From contig JAILWY010000028.1 in the NCBI GenBank assembly GCA_022113835.1, positions 62,001 to 126,000 of the forward strand: DNA of 64,000 bases, read 5' to 3'. Under the pieces are notes generated by a model. That model was given only the letters and a program-made list of their open reading frames with translations, had not been told where the DNA came from and did not search any database. This document shows positions 62,401 through 64,000 of the stretch, piece by piece. Made by a program: the position numbers and the translations under genes. Source of the DNA: Atopsyche davidsoni (Eukaryota > Arthropoda > Insecta > Trichoptera > Hydrobiosidae). The first letter of the stretch is position 1; every line of letters begins with the position of its first letter.

Positions 62401-64000
62401 TACCTCCTGCAGCGTTCTGCTGCCCTGGTACAAAACCTAAGTTTTACTTGGACGGTCATTTTAAATTTCAAATTTCTCTTCATACAATCCTCCAGCCTAA
62501 TGTGCTGGGCAGTGTTTACTAAAATACCTATTAAACTTCAGTTTCTATTGAATAAATGCTATTTCCTGAAAAGAATTGTGTTTTCTATGAAAATAATCAT
62601 CTCCCAGCTTAGTCCTGCCTTCCAGGTTCTATTCCCAAGTATGAATATATGAATAATAAATATGTTCACTTTCCGACCAAAAGACATGATTTTCTGTAGG
62701 AATTTGCTGATTCGAATAAAAAAATATTTAACTCCTCAGTCAGTCTGCAATCCTGGTACTTTTGAGCCGTTTTCCATTGTTGGGTTGAGTATTTGAAAAA
62801 AAATTACATCCTGCAGCGTTCTGCTGCCCTGGTACAAAACCTAAATTTTACTTGGACGGTAATTTTAAATTTCAAATTTCTCTTCATACATTCCTCCAGC
62901 CTAATGTGCTGGGCAGTGTTTACTAAAATACCAATTAAACTTCAGTTTCTATTGAATAAATGCTATTTCCTGATAAGAATTGTGATTTCTATGAAAATAA
63001 TCATCTCCCAGCTGAGTCCTGCCTTCCAGGTTCTATTCCCAAGTATAAATATATGAATAATAAATATGTTCATTTTACGACCAAAAGACATGATTTTCTA
63101 TAGGAATTTGCTGATTTGAATAAAAAAATATTTATCTCCTCAGTCATTCTGCAATCCTGGTATTTTTGAGCCGTTTTCCATGGTTGGGTTGAGTATCTGA
63201 AAAAAAATTACCTCCTGCAGCGTTCTGCTGCCCTGGTACAAAACCTAAGTTTTACTTGGACGGTCATTTTAAATTTCAAATTTCTCTTCATACATTCCTC
63301 CAGCCTAATGTGCTGGGCAGTGTTTACTAAAATACCAATTAAACTTCAGTTTCTATTGAATAAATGCTATTTCCTGATAAGAATTGTGATTTCTATGAAA
63401 ATAATCATCTCCCAGCTGAGTCCTGCCTTCCAGGTTCTATTCCCAAGTATGAATATATGAATAATAAATATGTTCATTTTCCGACCAAAAGACATGATTT
63501 TCTATAGGAATTTGCTGTTTTCAAAGAAAAAATATTTATCTCCTCAGTCATTCTGCAATCCTGGTACTTTTGAGCCGTTTCCCATGGTTGGGTTGAGTAT
63601 TTGAAAAAAAATTACCTCCTGCAGCGTTCTGCTGCCCTGGTACAAAACCTAAGTTTTACTTGGACGGTCATTTTAAATTTCAAATTTCTCTTCATACAAT
63701 CCTCCAGCCTAATGTGCTGGGCAGTGTTTACTAAAATACCTATTAAACTTCAGTTTCTATTGAATAAATGCTATTTCCTGAAAAGAATTGTGTTTTCTAT
63801 GAAAATAATCATCTCCCAGCTTAGTCCTGCCTTCCAGGTTCTATTCCCAAGTATGAATATATGAATAATAAATATGTTCATTTTCCGACCAAAAGACATG
63901 ATTTTCTATAGGAATTTGCTGTTTTCAAAGAAAAAATATTTATCTCCTCAGTCATTCTGCAATCCTGGTACTTTTGAGCCGTTTCCCATGGTTGGGTTGA
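56471..64000 (+). repeat. 404-bp satellite array, block 6 (about 18.6 monomers, continues past the window)
   Basis: Satellite to the window edge, with no gene. The monomer with cccaagtataaatatatga recurs at 57791 and 63043, 5252 bases (13 monomers) apart. The pair with ccttatgtgctggg and then gggaggtgttt recurs at 58861 and 61689, 2828 bases (7 monomers) apart. The gttaagtatctg/taccccctgc monomer recurs at 57129 and 60361, 3232 bases (8 monomers) apart. This is a mosaic of shuffled multi-monomer segments. Confidence 0.95.

Overview
The window is non-coding satellite DNA from an animal genome, most likely an insect or other arthropod. The base is a head-to-tail array of about 130 copies of an AT-rich monomer of about 404 bp, all on the same strand, which I do not recognise. 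It is broken by five transposable-element insertions. The combination of a Bel/Pao LTR element, a piggyBac element and an ISL2EU-like (THAP plus YqaJ) element, with a spliced gene and no bacterial-type gene layout, supports this placement. The species cannot be told from the sequence. The long stretch of one satellite suggests heterochromatin, perhaps pericentromeric (inference).

Layout. 1-1194: satellite. 1195-5379: Bel/Pao-type LTR retrotransposon with 423-bp LTRs and a 5-bp target duplication ATATG. It carries a Gag N-terminus interrupted by eighteen 60-bp repeats and fused to scraps of Pol; protease, most of RT, RNase H and the integrase core are missing. 5380-19043: satellite. 19044-21583: 2540-bp DNA transposon with 11-bp terminal inverted repeats and an AT target duplication. 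It has an apparently intact two-exon SWIM/YqaJ nuclease gene and a convergent short THAP gene in which the transposase core has been deleted. 21584-36933: satellite. 36934-39473: second copy of that transposon. 39474-49114: satellite. 49115-50165: 1051-bp piggyBac derivative flanked by TTAA, keeping only the C-terminal end of a transposase, which is broken by a stop codon. 50166-55419: satellite. 55420-56470: second copy of the piggyBac derivative. 56471-64000: satellite.

The paired transposons are not independent insertions. The two ISL2EU-like copies lie in a 17,890-bp tandem duplication (10341-28230 and 28231-46120) in which I found one base difference. The two piggyBac copies lie in a second duplication at a distance of 6,305 bp. 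Both look like unequal exchange between satellite monomers, although the larger one could also be an assembly or haplotype artefact.

Functionally, none of the elements looks autonomous. The retrotransposon could only be mobilised by a helper. The piggyBac copies encode no transposase core. The ISL2EU-like copies could still make the nuclease and a THAP-only DNA-binding protein, which might act as a repressor, but not a transposase. No cellular host gene, tRNA, rRNA or CRISPR array was found. All comparisons were made by eye.
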